Shown here piece after piece: positions 46,110 through 55,227 of a stretch of 64,000 bases of DNA. The stretch is from an uncultured Alistipes sp. (GTDB taxonomy: Bacteria > Bacteroidota > Bacteroidia > Bacteroidales > Rikenellaceae). The stretch is taken from NCBI GenBank assembly GCA_944326855.1, contig CALVFO010000017.1, positions 1 to 64,000 on the forward strand, read 5' to 3'. The notes beneath the pieces were generated by a model. That model was not told the origin of the DNA. It did not search any database and was given only the letters and a program-made list of their open reading frames with translations. Numbering within the stretch: position 1 is the first letter of the stretch; every line of letters starts with the position of its first letter. The position numbers were made by a program, and so were the translations under genes.

Positions 46110-47351
46110 ATGAAAAAGCCCATCAAAGTCGGACTACTACTCAAAATCGTCATTGCGATCATCCTCGGCTTAACCTTTTCCACCTTTCTGCCTGAAGGAG
46201 GCGTTCGCATTTTCGTAACCATCAACTCTATTTTCAGCAACTTTTTGGGCTTCGCCATTCCGCTGATCATTCTCGGACTGGTCGCACCGGGTATCGCCGA
46301 CCTGGGAAGCGGAGCCGGCAAACTGCTGGGCATTACGACCCTGATCGCCTATGTATCGACCATCATCGCCGGATATTTTTCCTATTTCGGGTGCATGTTC
46401 ACGTTCCCGTACCTGCTGCCTGAAGGCGGTGCCCATGTGGTAGGAGGAAGCGGATCTGTCGCCACCTCCGGCCAACTGGACCTGGTGGGCAAAACCATCG
46501 AACCGTTTTTCACCATCGCCATGCCCCCGCTCATGGATGTCGTATCGGCCCTGATTCTTTCGTTTATTCTGGGTTTGGGACTGGCCGCCATGCCGGGCCG
46601 GGCTTTCAAAGACGTATTGAATGAATTCGGAGAGGTGGTCAACATGCTCATCGCCAAAGTCATCATTCCGATCCTTCCGCTGTACATCTTCGGGATCTTC
46701 CTCAAAATGGGAGCCGAAGGACAGGCCGCCAGCATTATGTCCCTATTCATGAAGGTGATCATCCTGATCTTTATCATGCACATTCTCTTGCTGCTGTTCC
46801 AGTACGCCGTGGCCGGTATCGTCGCCAAATGCAATCCGCTCAAGATGCTCAAAACCATGCTTCCGGCCTACATGACCGCTTTGGGGACCCAGTCCTCGGC
46901 CGCCACCATTCCGGTATCGCTGGCTCAGACCATCAAAATGGGCGTCAACCCCGATCTGGCCGGGTTCGTCGTGCCGCTCTGCGCCACGATTCACCTTTCG
47001 GGCAGTATCCTGAAGATCGTCGCCTGTGCACTGGCCATCATGTGGATCACCCCCGATACCCTGCCCATCACCTTCGAACTCTACACCGGATTCATTCTGA
47101 TGCTCGGCATCGCCATGGTCGCCGCGCCGGGAGTGCCGGGAGGTGCCATTATGGCCGCACTGGGTCTGTTGGCCTCGATTCTGGGTTTCAACAACGACCT
47201 GCAAGGATTGATGATTGCCCTCTATATCGCCATGGATAGCTTCGGAACCGCCGGAAACGTAACCGGTGGAGGCGCCATCGCCCTGATCATGGATAAAATC
47301 TACCGCAACATGAAGAAAAAAGAGGCGGCTCAGGATGCAACGGCAGCATAA
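46110..47351 (+). CDS. Dicarboxylate/amino acid:cation symporter
   Basis: A 413-residue protein of the DAACS family (PF00375), with eight helices and two re-entrant hairpins. The Ser-rich hairpin 1 appears in TALGTQSSAATIPVSL, and the later VPLCATIHLSGSILKI resembles the substrate-binding region. It takes up glutamate, aspartate, Ser/Thr or C4 dicarboxylates with Na+ or H+; the exact substrate cannot be told. The DUF6769-like gene follows after 42 bases but probably belongs to the metal efflux group. Confidence 0.93.
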   Translation: MKKPIKVGLLLKIVIAIILGLTFSTFLPEGGVRIFVTINSIFSNFLGFAIPLIILGLVAPGIADLGSGAGKLLGITTLIAYVSTIIAGYFSYFGCMFTFPYLLPEGGAHVVGGSGSVATSGQLDLVGKTIEPFFTIAMPPLMDVVSALILSFILGLGLAAMPGRAFKDVLNEFGEVVNMLIAKVIIPILPLYIFGIFLKMGAEGQAASIMSLFMKVIILIFIMHILLLLFQYAVAGIVAKCNPLKMLKTMLPAYMTALGTQSSAATIPVSLAQTIKMGVNPDLAGFVVPLCATIHLSGSILKIVACALAIMWITPDTLPITFELYTGFILMLGIAMVAAPGVPGGAIMAALGLLASILGFNNDLQGLMIALYIAMDSFGTAGNVTGGGAIALIMDKIYRNMKKKEAAQDATAA

Positions 47352-47393
47352 AAGCACAGTCTGAGGTCGTTCTGATTTGACAATCCTTCCCCA

Positions 47394-47858
47394 ATGAACA
47401 AGCTCGCAGCCAAAATTCTGTTACTGTTTTCCGGAGCTCTGCTTCTGGTGCTCTCCGTGCTGCCGCATCACCACCACGGAGACATCATCCACTTCGGAGT
47501 TATGGAACGTTGCGAGCCCTGTCAGGAGTGTCGCGAAAATGCCCGACAAGGCGAATGGGATATTGTAGCCCACAAACATCACCATTCCTCCGACGAATCG
47601 GATGCCGATTGCGATCTGCGTCAACTTTTCGTCATCTCGGCCCGGGAAGAGCAGTTATTGCCGATATATCACGGCAATCAAACCGAACCCTCTTGGAGCC
47701 CGACACTGCCATATGTATCCGACCTCTTTTCGTCGTATTGCCTGCCTCAAAACGACACACCCAACAACCTGAAATACCCGCCGCTGATCGAACGTTTGCG
47801 TTCGATCGCGGCAGGGCATATCTTTGCCCTGAGGGCTCCTCCCGCCATCATTGCTTAA
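47394..47858 (+). CDS. DUF6769-like His-rich membrane-associated protein
   Basis: A 154-residue protein with an N-terminal hydrophobic signal or anchor (about 5-22) ending in LPHHHHGD. A CEPCQEC cluster and a second His patch (HKHHHSSDESDADC) follow. I recall such proteins annotated DUF6769 next to Bacteroidetes metal efflux systems. The His and Cys groups suggest periplasmic Cu, Zn or Ag binding. It precedes the RND adaptor gene by 83 bases. Confidence 0.75.
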   Translation: MNKLAAKILLLFSGALLLVLSVLPHHHHGDIIHFGVMERCEPCQECRENARQGEWDIVAHKHHHSSDESDADCDLRQLFVISAREEQLLPIYHGNQTEPSWSPTLPYVSDLFSSYCLPQNDTPNNLKYPPLIERLRSIAAGHIFALRAPPAIIA

Positions 47859-47941
47859 TCGGGCTCCCTGCATCGTCAGGGAGTTTGCTCGGCGCTTTCA
47901 CGCACCGGGCTTTCATGTATTCACATCACACCTTTCAAGCA

Positions 47942-49186
47942 ATGAAAAGCATCTTAATTATCAGCATTATATCGACATGTATATTATGGGGTTGCGGGAA
48001 TCGTCACACCGAAGCCCATACGGAGCACGGTTCGGAACACACTGAACATACAGACCTCCACGATCACGACCAACACGATCACGCCACAGAAGGTCATAAC
48101 CATGAAGCCGAAACCGGCGAAGAACATGCCGCGCACCACCACGAAAACGAAGAGGCTCACCGTGGAGAAATCATCTTTACCCAGGCGCAAGCAGCCGCAG
48201 CCACAAACTTCGCCCTGTACGAAGTTCGCCCTGTTACGTTCCATGGCATCATTCCGGCCAGCGGACAAATTCTGACGGCTCAGGGAGACGAAGCCACCGT
48301 GGTGGCCTCGTTCAGCGGCATTGTCCGCCTGCCCTCCAAAAAACTGGTTCCCGGAGCCTCGGTAACGGCCGGAGAGACTCTTTTCTATGTCTCTTCCAAA
48401 GAGATTGCCGAAGGGGATTACGCCACCCGTACGGAAGCCGCCTACCAACAGGCCAAAGCCAATTATGAACGCGCCCAAAAATTGATCGGGGATCGGATCA
48501 TCTCCCAAGCCGAATTCGAAGCGGCCAAAACGGCTTACGAAACCGCCGCAGCGGCCCGGGAAGCACTCGGCGACAAAATTTCGAAACAAGGAACCGCCAT
48601 TCAAGCTCCGCTGAGCGGTTTTATTAAGAATCTGAGCGTTTCCGAAGGTCAATACGTGGATGTCGGGCAACCGCTGGCAACCGTCTCCCAAAACCGGAGA
48701 CTGGTTCTGCAAGCCGAAGTTTCTCAACGCTACCACCACCTGCTCGGGACGATCCGGAGTGCCAATTTCCTGACTCCGTACGACGACCAACTCTATTCGC
48801 TCAGCGAACTCAACGGACGTCTGCTCTCCAGCGGGAAAGCCTCGGACGGACGTTCGGCCTACATTCCGGTAACGTTCGAATTCGACAACCGGGGCCATGT
48901 ACTGCCCGGTTCCTTCGTCGAAATCTACCTGATCTGCGCCCCGATGTCCGACGTATTGACCATTCCGGTTTCGGCCCTGACCGAAGATCAGGGGAACTAT
49001 TTTGTTTACGTACAACTGGACGAAGAAGGATACCGTCGTCAACAAGTCACCCTGGGGGTTAATGACGGAGAAAATGTCCAAATTCTTTCCGGTCTGAAAG
49101 TCGGCGACAAGGTCGTCAGTCAGGGAGCGACGCTGGTTAAAATGGCCTCCTTCTCCGGGGCGATTCCCCACGGTCACACCCACTAA
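47942..49186 (+). CDS. Heavy-metal RND efflux periplasmic adaptor (CusB/CzcB family)
   Basis: A 414-residue membrane-fusion protein with lipobox WGC (Cys19). The first about 55 mature residues are packed with His (HTEAHTEHGSEHTEHTDLHD and onwards), ending HAAHHHENEEAHRGE. The usual barrel-sandwich, helical hairpin (about 150-200) and beta-barrel domains follow, and the C-terminus closes with HGHTH. The His segments likely bind the exported metal and pass it to the pump. The upstream frame is open, but the lipoprotein signal sets the start at 47942. The permease follows 12 bases later. Confidence 0.93.
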   Translation: MKSILIISIISTCILWGCGNRHTEAHTEHGSEHTEHTDLHDHDQHDHATEGHNHEAETGEEHAAHHHENEEAHRGEIIFTQAQAAAATNFALYEVRPVTFHGIIPASGQILTAQGDEATVVASFSGIVRLPSKKLVPGASVTAGETLFYVSSKEIAEGDYATRTEAAYQQAKANYERAQKLIGDRIISQAEFEAAKTAYETAAAAREALGDKISKQGTAIQAPLSGFIKNLSVSEGQYVDVGQPLATVSQNRRLVLQAEVSQRYHHLLGTIRSANFLTPYDDQLYSLSELNGRLLSSGKASDGRSAYIPVTFEFDNRGHVLPGSFVEIYLICAPMSDVLTIPVSALTEDQGNYFVYVQLDEEGYRRQQVTLGVNDGENVQILSGLKVGDKVVSQGATLVKMASFSGAIPHGHTH

Positions 49187-49198
49187 TCCGTCGTCGCC

Positions 49199-52100
49199 AT
49201 GCTGAACAAAATCATCAACTACTCATTACACAACCGACTGTTGGTAATGATCATGGCGGCTCTGGTGACCGGTGTCGGTCTCTACACCGCCAACCGCATG
49301 GAAGTCGACGTCTTTCCGGACCTGAACGCCCCGACAGTAGTAGTCATGACCGAAGCCCTCGGAATGGCTCCCGAAGAGGTGGAACGGACCGTCACCTTCC
49401 CAATCGAAACGGCCGTCAACGGAGCGACCGACGTTCGGCGCGTCCGTTCGAGTTCAACCACCGGATTTTCGATCGTCTGGGTGGAATTCGATTGGGGCAC
49501 CGACATCTACCGGGCCCGGCAAATCGTATCCGAAAAACTGAGCACCCTGGGCGAAACCCTGCCCGACAACGTCGGAACCCCCGTTCTGGGTCCCCAGTCC
49601 TCCATTCTGGGTGAACTGATGATCGTGGGACTGACCGCCGATACCACCTCGATGCAGGAGTTGCGGACACTGGCCGACTGGACCCTGCGTCCCCGTCTGC
49701 TTTCCACCGGTGGGGTGGCCCAGGTTACCGTCATCGGAGGTGACATCAAAGAGTATCAGATTCTGCTCGACCCGCAACGCATGAAACACTATGGGGTATC
49801 GGTCGATGAGGTGCTGGCCGTCGTACAGAACATGAGTCGGAACGCCAACGGTGGGGTCTTGAACCAATACGGCAACGAATACCTCATCCGAGGGATGCTT
49901 TCCACCACCTCGACCTCGGAAATGGCCAAGGCTGTCGTAAAAACCGTCGACAACAATCCCGTCCTGCTGGAACACATCGCCGATGTACGGATCGGAGGCA
50001 AAACGCCCAAAGTGGGGGTAGCCTCGGAAAAGGGGAAAGCGGCCGTTTTCCTGACCATCACCAAGCAGCCGAATACCAACTCGTTGGAATTGACCGAAAA
50101 GTTGGACGCAGCCATCGCTGAAATGCAGGCCCAACTGCCCGAAGACATTCATATCTCGACCGATGCGTTTCGGCAGGCCCGTTTTATCGACAACTCGATC
50201 GACAACATCCAGAAAGCCCTGCTCGAAGGGGCCGTATTCGTCGTCATCGTGCTGTTCTTCTTCCTGATGAACGCCCGCACGACGCTGATCTCGCTGATTG
50301 CCCTGCCGCTCTCGCTGCTGGTTGCCATTCTGGCGCTCGAAGCCCTGGGGCTGACCATCAATACCATGAGTCTGGGAGGAATGGCCATCGCCATCGGATC
50401 GCTGGTGGATGACGCCATCATCGATGTCGAAAACGTATTCAAACGCTTGCGGGAAAACTTCCGCCGCCCTAAAGACGAACGTCTGCCGACCCTGAAAGTC
50501 GTGTACGAAGCCTCGACGGAGATCCGCAGCTCGATCGTCAACGCGACCTTCATCACCATCGTGGCGTTCATTCCACTGTTTTTCCTGAGCGGCATGGAAG
50601 GCCGCATGCTCCGTCCGCTGGGAATTTCGTTCATCGTAGCGCTGTTCGCCTCCATGATCGTCGCCGTCACGCTGACTCCCGTTCTGTGCAGCTACCTGCT
50701 GACCGGAGAACGCACCTTGCACCACAGCGAAAAGGAACCTTTCCTCTCCCGCTGGCTCAAAAGCATATATGAACCGGCCTTGGAATGGGTTCTGCGACAT
50801 AAACGACTCGTACTGGGAGGCACCCTCGCGCTATTTATCGTCTCGCTGTTCATCTTTACCGGGTTGGGACGCAGTTTCTTACCGGCCTTCAACGAAGGCT
50901 CGCTGACGATCAACGTCGCCACCATGCCGGGCGTTACGCTCGAAGAGTCGAACCACATCGGACAAAGCGCCGAACGTATCCTGATGTCCATTCCCGAAAT
51001 CCAAACCGTCGCCCGCAAAACCGGACGCGCCGAACTGGACGAACATGCCCTGGGCGTGAATGTCTCCGAAATCGAGGCTCCGTTCTTGCTCAAGGAACGT
51101 TCCCGCAGTGAATTTATGGCCGATGTCCGTCGCAAACTGAGTGTCCTGCCGGGCGTCAACATCGAAATAGGACAACCCATTTCGCACCGCATCGACGCCA
51201 TGCTTTCGGGCACCCAGGCCAACATCGCCATCAAACTCTTCGGTACCGACCTGAACCGCATGTTCAGCCTCGGCACCCAAATCCGCAACGCCATCGCCGA
51301 CGTGGAAGGCATTGCCGACCTGAACGTAGAACAACAGATCGAACGTCCCCAACTGCAGATCCGACCCCGACGCGAGATGCTGGCTCGTTACGGCATCACG
51401 TTGCCTCAGTTCTCCGATTTCGTCGAAGTGGCTCTGGCCGGCCGGGTAGTTTCGCAAGTATACGATCAGGGCCGTTCGTTCGACGTCACCGTCAAGGTGA
51501 ACGACTCCGACCGCGACCGCATGGAATCGATCGGCAATCTCTGCATCGAAGGCGCCTATGGAAAAGTTCCGCTGAATTACGTGGCGGAGATCGTTTCCAG
51601 CTCGGGCCCCAACACCATCAGTCGTGAAAACGCCCAGCGCAAAATCGTCATTTCGGCCAATGTTTCGGATCGCGACCTGCGGGGCGTGGTCAACGACATC
51701 CAGCGCATTATCGACGAACAGATCGTCCTGCCCGAAAACTACCACATCGAGTACGGCGGTCAGTTCGAAAGCGAAGCCAATGCCTCCCGCATCCTGTTGC
51801 TTTGCTCGATCGTCTCGCTGCTGATTATCTATCTGCTGTTGTTCCAGGAGTTCCGCAGCCTGACCGTTGCCGGAGTCATCATGCTCAACCTGCCGCTGGC
51901 GCTGATCGGGGGTGTACTGAGTCTGTGGATCACCTCGGGCGAATTGAGCATCCCGGCCATCATCGGATTCATATCGTTGTTCGGGATTGCCACCCGCAAC
52001 GGGATTCTGCTCATCTCGCACTACAATCATCTCCGCACGGAAGGCCTCTCGTTGCACGATAGCGTCATCCGAGGTTCGCTCGACCGTCTGAACCCCATTC

Positions 52101-52288
52101 TGATGACAGCCCTGACGTCTGCCCTGGCCCTGATTCCGCTGGCGCTGGGCGGAGACCTGCCGGGCAATGAAATCCAAAGTCCGTTGGCGAAAGTGATTTT
52201 GGGTGGTCTGCTCAGTTCGACGCTGCTCAACGGATTCATCATCCCGATCGTCTACCTGATTGTCAACCGTAAAACCGAAACTGCATGA
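49199..52288 (+). CDS. Heavy-metal RND efflux permease (CusA/CzcA family)
   Basis: A 1,029-residue inner-membrane pump driven by protons, with twelve helices and two large periplasmic loops. The N-terminus LLVMIMAALVTGVGLYTANRMEVDVFPDLN is typical of the metal (HME) branch. Helix-4 signature AIAIGSLVDDAIIDVEN holds the charged proton-relay residues. The metal (Cu/Ag versus Zn/Co/Cd) cannot be fixed from the sequence alone. The TolC-type gene overlaps its stop by four bases (ATGA). Confidence 0.94.
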   Translation: MLNKIINYSLHNRLLVMIMAALVTGVGLYTANRMEVDVFPDLNAPTVVVMTEALGMAPEEVERTVTFPIETAVNGATDVRRVRSSSTTGFSIVWVEFDWGTDIYRARQIVSEKLSTLGETLPDNVGTPVLGPQSSILGELMIVGLTADTTSMQELRTLADWTLRPRLLSTGGVAQVTVIGGDIKEYQILLDPQRMKHYGVSVDEVLAVVQNMSRNANGGVLNQYGNEYLIRGMLSTTSTSEMAKAVVKTVDNNPVLLEHIADVRIGGKTPKVGVASEKGKAAVFLTITKQPNTNSLELTEKLDAAIAEMQAQLPEDIHISTDAFRQARFIDNSIDNIQKALLEGAVFVVIVLFFFLMNARTTLISLIALPLSLLVAILALEALGLTINTMSLGGMAIAIGSLVDDAIIDVENVFKRLRENFRRPKDERLPTLKVVYEASTEIRSSIVNATFITIVAFIPLFFLSGMEGRMLRPLGISFIVALFASMIVAVTLTPVLCSYLLTGERTLHHSEKEPFLSRWLKSIYEPALEWVLRHKRLVLGGTLALFIVSLFIFTGLGRSFLPAFNEGSLTINVATMPGVTLEESNHIGQSAERILMSIPEIQTVARKTGRAELDEHALGVNVSEIEAPFLLKERSRSEFMADVRRKLSVLPGVNIEIGQPISHRIDAMLSGTQANIAIKLFGTDLNRMFSLGTQIRNAIADVEGIADLNVEQQIERPQLQIRPRREMLARYGITLPQFSDFVEVALAGRVVSQVYDQGRSFDVTVKVNDSDRDRMESIGNLCIEGAYGKVPLNYVAEIVSSSGPNTISRENAQRKIVISANVSDRDLRGVVNDIQRIIDEQIVLPENYHIEYGGQFESEANASRILLLCSIVSLLIIYLLLFQEFRSLTVAGVIMLNLPLALIGGVLSLWITSGELSIPAIIGFISLFGIATRNGILLISHYNHLRTEGLSLHDSVIRGSLDRLNPILMTALTSALALIPLALGGDLPGNEIQSPLAKVILGGLLSSTLLNGFIIPIVYLIVNRKTETA

Positions 52289-53466
52289 AACGTTTGATAT
52301 TCCTTCTGGTCTGCGCACTCCCCGGATGGGGTACGCTCACCGCCCAAAATACCATCGAAGAGGTTCTCTCCCGAGTCGAACAGGCCTCCATCGCCATGGA
52401 AGCCCAACGCAAACTGACCGAAGCCCAAAAGCTGGAAGCCAAAACCGGCAATTACCTGACCAATCCTTCGGTCGGTTATGAAAGCATGTGGGGCAGCGGT
52501 GAAAATCGCGGGAATGCCGGGGAACTGTCGGTCGTACAGGCTTTCGATTTCCCGAGTGCCTATGGCAACCGGAACAAGATCGCCCGGCTCAAAGGCCAAA
52601 TGTACGAACAGCAGGGAGCGGCTTTCCGTCGACAGATTTTATTGGATGCCAAAATGGCGTGTCTGCAGATCATTTACCTCAGGCAACAGGAGAGCTTGCT
52701 CCAGGAACGGCTCGCCAATGCGGAGAAACTCGCTCAGGTATATCAACAAAAACTCGAGGCTGGAGATGCCAATATCATTGCCATCAATAAAATCAACATC
52801 GAAAAGTTGAATGCGCAGACGGCCTTGAGTCTGAATGGAACGGCGCTGAAGAGTCAGCTCGAACAACTGTCGAATCTGGTCGGAGGCGAACGCATCGAAT
52901 TCGAAAGCCAGGTTTATCCTCCCGAAACGGCCCTGCCGTCTCTTTCCGAAATCGAAAGCCGTTACCTGAACGATGACCCCAATCTGCTGGCTCTGGAACA
53001 GGCTTACAGCATCGACCAACGGAGCATTGCCCTGAATCGGTCGCTCTCCCTGCCGCAATTCGAAGTGGGGTATCGCCAGAATTTCGGCATGGAAGGGAAA
53101 GCCAAAGGGTTTCTGGTCGGCATCTCCGTTCCGTTGTTCGAAAACAAAAACAAGGTCAAAGCCGCCAAGGCCCGCAGCTTCTTCTCGCAAGCCCAACTGC
53201 AAAGCTCCAAACTCAATCTCAAAACCGAACTCGCCCAACTGTACGAACAGGCCCAAACCCTGCAACGGTCGGGCAATGAACTGCGGTCGCTGTTGAGCCA
53301 GCAAAACAACCTGGAGATTCTGCAAAAAGCGCTCGAAGCCGGACAGATCGATATTATCGAATACTTTACCGAAGTCAATATTCTGTTTGAGAGCCGGGCG
53401 CAACTCCTGACGATCGAACGGGACTATCGCCTGGCCACCGCCCAGTTGTTCCGCTATACCTTGTAA
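52285..53466 (+). CDS. TolC-family outer-membrane factor (CusC/CzcC-like)
   Basis: A 393-residue protein with a Sec signal (cleavage near LTA-QNTI) and two long coiled-coil OEP repeats. The repeat ends are seen in NPSVGYESMWGSGENRG and LPQFEVGYRQNFGMEGKAKG. It provides the outer-membrane channel for the RND pump. The ATGA overlap with the permease gene shows translational coupling. A strong terminator follows. Confidence 0.92.
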   Translation: MKRLIFLLVCALPGWGTLTAQNTIEEVLSRVEQASIAMEAQRKLTEAQKLEAKTGNYLTNPSVGYESMWGSGENRGNAGELSVVQAFDFPSAYGNRNKIARLKGQMYEQQGAAFRRQILLDAKMACLQIIYLRQQESLLQERLANAEKLAQVYQQKLEAGDANIIAINKINIEKLNAQTALSLNGTALKSQLEQLSNLVGGERIEFESQVYPPETALPSLSEIESRYLNDDPNLLALEQAYSIDQRSIALNRSLSLPQFEVGYRQNFGMEGKAKGFLVGISVPLFENKNKVKAAKARSFFSQAQLQSSKLNLKTELAQLYEQAQTLQRSGNELRSLLSQQNNLEILQKALEAGQIDIIEYFTEVNILFESRAQLLTIERDYRLATAQLFRYTL

Positions 53467-53600
53467 CCGGACGAGATCGAATAGGTCGTGGGGGTAGAAT
53501 CGGCACCCGCATCAGCTACCCCAAACAAACCACGCTGCCGGTGAAGTGACCATACCAACCCGTCGTACAGCATCCTTTCGATCGACGGCACGTTTTTCCA

Positions 53601-53642
53601 AAAAAGAGGCGCATTCCCATCGTGGAATGCGCCTCTTTTTTT
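53601..53642. terminator. Terminator after the metal efflux operon
   Basis: A perfect 17-bp inverted repeat (53601-53617 / 53624-53640), A-rich on the left and T-rich on the right, lies between convergent genes. Confidence 0.9.
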
Positions 53643-53653
53643 CGTGCAACCAG

Positions 53654-54880
53654 TTATCCGTTCTGGACGGACGATGACTGTTGCGCGGCATAGTCCTGAG
53701 CGGCTTTCATCACCCGTAACAGGTTTCCGCTCCATATTTTAGCAATGTCCTCTTCGGAATAGCCTCGGCGCAAAAGTTCTACGGTAATATTTTTCAGCTG
53801 CGCCGCATTTTTGCAATCCGAAAGCTGACCGCCTCCGTCGAAATCGGTACCGATCCCCACATGGTCGATTCCCACCAGGCGAACTACATGATCGATGTGA
53901 TCGACCGCTTCGGACACCGAAGCCAGATTGGGCGGATACGTCTCATAAATCTTCTGGATATCGGCCCGCTGCTGACGCTGCTGTTCGGGAGTCAAAGTTC
54001 CCAAGGCCGCATACTGTTCGCGCATGGCTTGCATGGCCGAATCCAATTGCGGATTGGGAATGTCCGGGCGCACATAACTGCTCAAAATACACAACTGCAT
54101 GACCCCGCCTTTTCGGGCCATCGCCACCAGCAGGCTGTCGCTCATGTTGCGCGGATTCTGACACACCTCCCAGGCACACGAGTGCGAAGCCACGACCGGA
54201 ACGGCACTCAACTCGATCGCATCAAACGCCGACGCCTCACTCACATGAGAAATATCGACCATCATCCCGAGGCGGTTCATCCGTTCGACTACCTGACGAC
54301 CGAAATCCGAAAGTCCTCCATGCTCTTCGATCGTATCGTTGGCCGAGTCGCAGATATCGTTATTGCGGGTATGACACAAGGTCATATAACGTACCCCCAA
54401 ATCATAGAAGCGATCCAAGATTTCCAGATTACGTCCGATTGCATAACCGTTTTCCACGCCAATATACATGGCTCTTTTGCCTTCCTGTTTGATTTTCAAA
54501 CCGTCTTCCGGGGTCGTGGCCAGCGTGAACTGATCCGGATGTTCGGCCGCCATACGGCGAATATCTTCGATAATGGAGAGGGTGCGTTGCGTAGCCGCTT
54601 CCAGGGCTGCCGAATCACGCGCTCCCTGACGAATATAAGCCGCAAAAAAAGCGCCGTCGAGTCCGCCGGCTACCATCTTCGGATAATCCACACATACGCC
54701 CGGATTGTCCTGCATGATATCGAACTCCGGCAAACGAAATCGCAAAGGCGTATCGTTGTGCGAATCCAAGGTCAACATACGGGTATGTAAAGCCTCGGCC
54801 CGTTCTTCGAGGGTCTGCTCCCGGCAGGAAACCAGAAGCGACAGGGCCAATAAAGCCCCGAAACAGATTTTTGAATTCAT
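53654..54880 (-). CDS. M19-family (renal-type) dipeptidase, lipoprotein
   Basis: A 408-residue zinc dipeptidase with a lipobox LVSC (Cys19), so it is membrane-anchored. Metal ligands are visible: His41 and Asp43 in DSHNDTP, a Glu in VENGYAIG, His in DISHVSE and SHSCAWE, and the late DHVGIGTDFDGGG. It cleaves dipeptides, possibly including D-amino-acid or cell-wall dipeptides. It stands alone, converging on the metal efflux operon. Confidence 0.94.
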   Translation of the reverse strand: MNSKICFGALLALSLLVSCREQTLEERAEALHTRMLTLDSHNDTPLRFRLPEFDIMQDNPGVCVDYPKMVAGGLDGAFFAAYIRQGARDSAALEAATQRTLSIIEDIRRMAAEHPDQFTLATTPEDGLKIKQEGKRAMYIGVENGYAIGRNLEILDRFYDLGVRYMTLCHTRNNDICDSANDTIEEHGGLSDFGRQVVERMNRLGMMVDISHVSEASAFDAIELSAVPVVASHSCAWEVCQNPRNMSDSLLVAMARKGGVMQLCILSSYVRPDIPNPQLDSAMQAMREQYAALGTLTPEQQRQQRADIQKIYETYPPNLASVSEAVDHIDHVVRLVGIDHVGIGTDFDGGGQLSDCKNAAQLKNITVELLRRGYSEEDIAKIWSGNLLRVMKAAQDYAAQQSSSVQNG

Positions 54881-55227
54881 AGAAGGGTTAAGTTTGGGGG
54901 GGGGTTAAAAATATAAAAATCCAACCGAAAACCAAGACGGATGTTAACCTTTTGTCGATAAATTTCACACTACACCAGCGACTTTCTGTTTTTTTATCAG
55001 GAATAAAAACGTATTTTAGTCTCGAAAACAGGCCAACTTCCCAAAAGTTTTAAAATTTATAATTTTGTATATATTTATACAAATAAAATAAAATTTTAAC
55101 ACATACTGGGAATCCGAGCTTTTATGACCTATCTTTGTCCCTGTCCGAAAGAGTCTGTATTCTTCCAGAAGAAGAGTCGATCGGGTTGATAAATAGATAC
55201 GTCGCAAACAAGAAGAAAGCGTAGAAG
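54881..55227. other. AT-rich intergenic region before the giant gene
   Basis: About 347 bases. The dipeptidase leader contains a run of nine G on the plus strand. Then comes a strongly AT-rich stretch (about 55040-55100) and a perfect -7 element at 55130. No coding frame is convincing. Confidence 0.6.
55130..55137 (+). promoter_or_regulatory. -7 element for the 2,241-residue gene
   Basis: TATCTTTG matches TAnnTTTG exactly, about 90 bases before the start. The AT-rich DNA upstream could act as an UP-like element. Confidence 0.6.
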
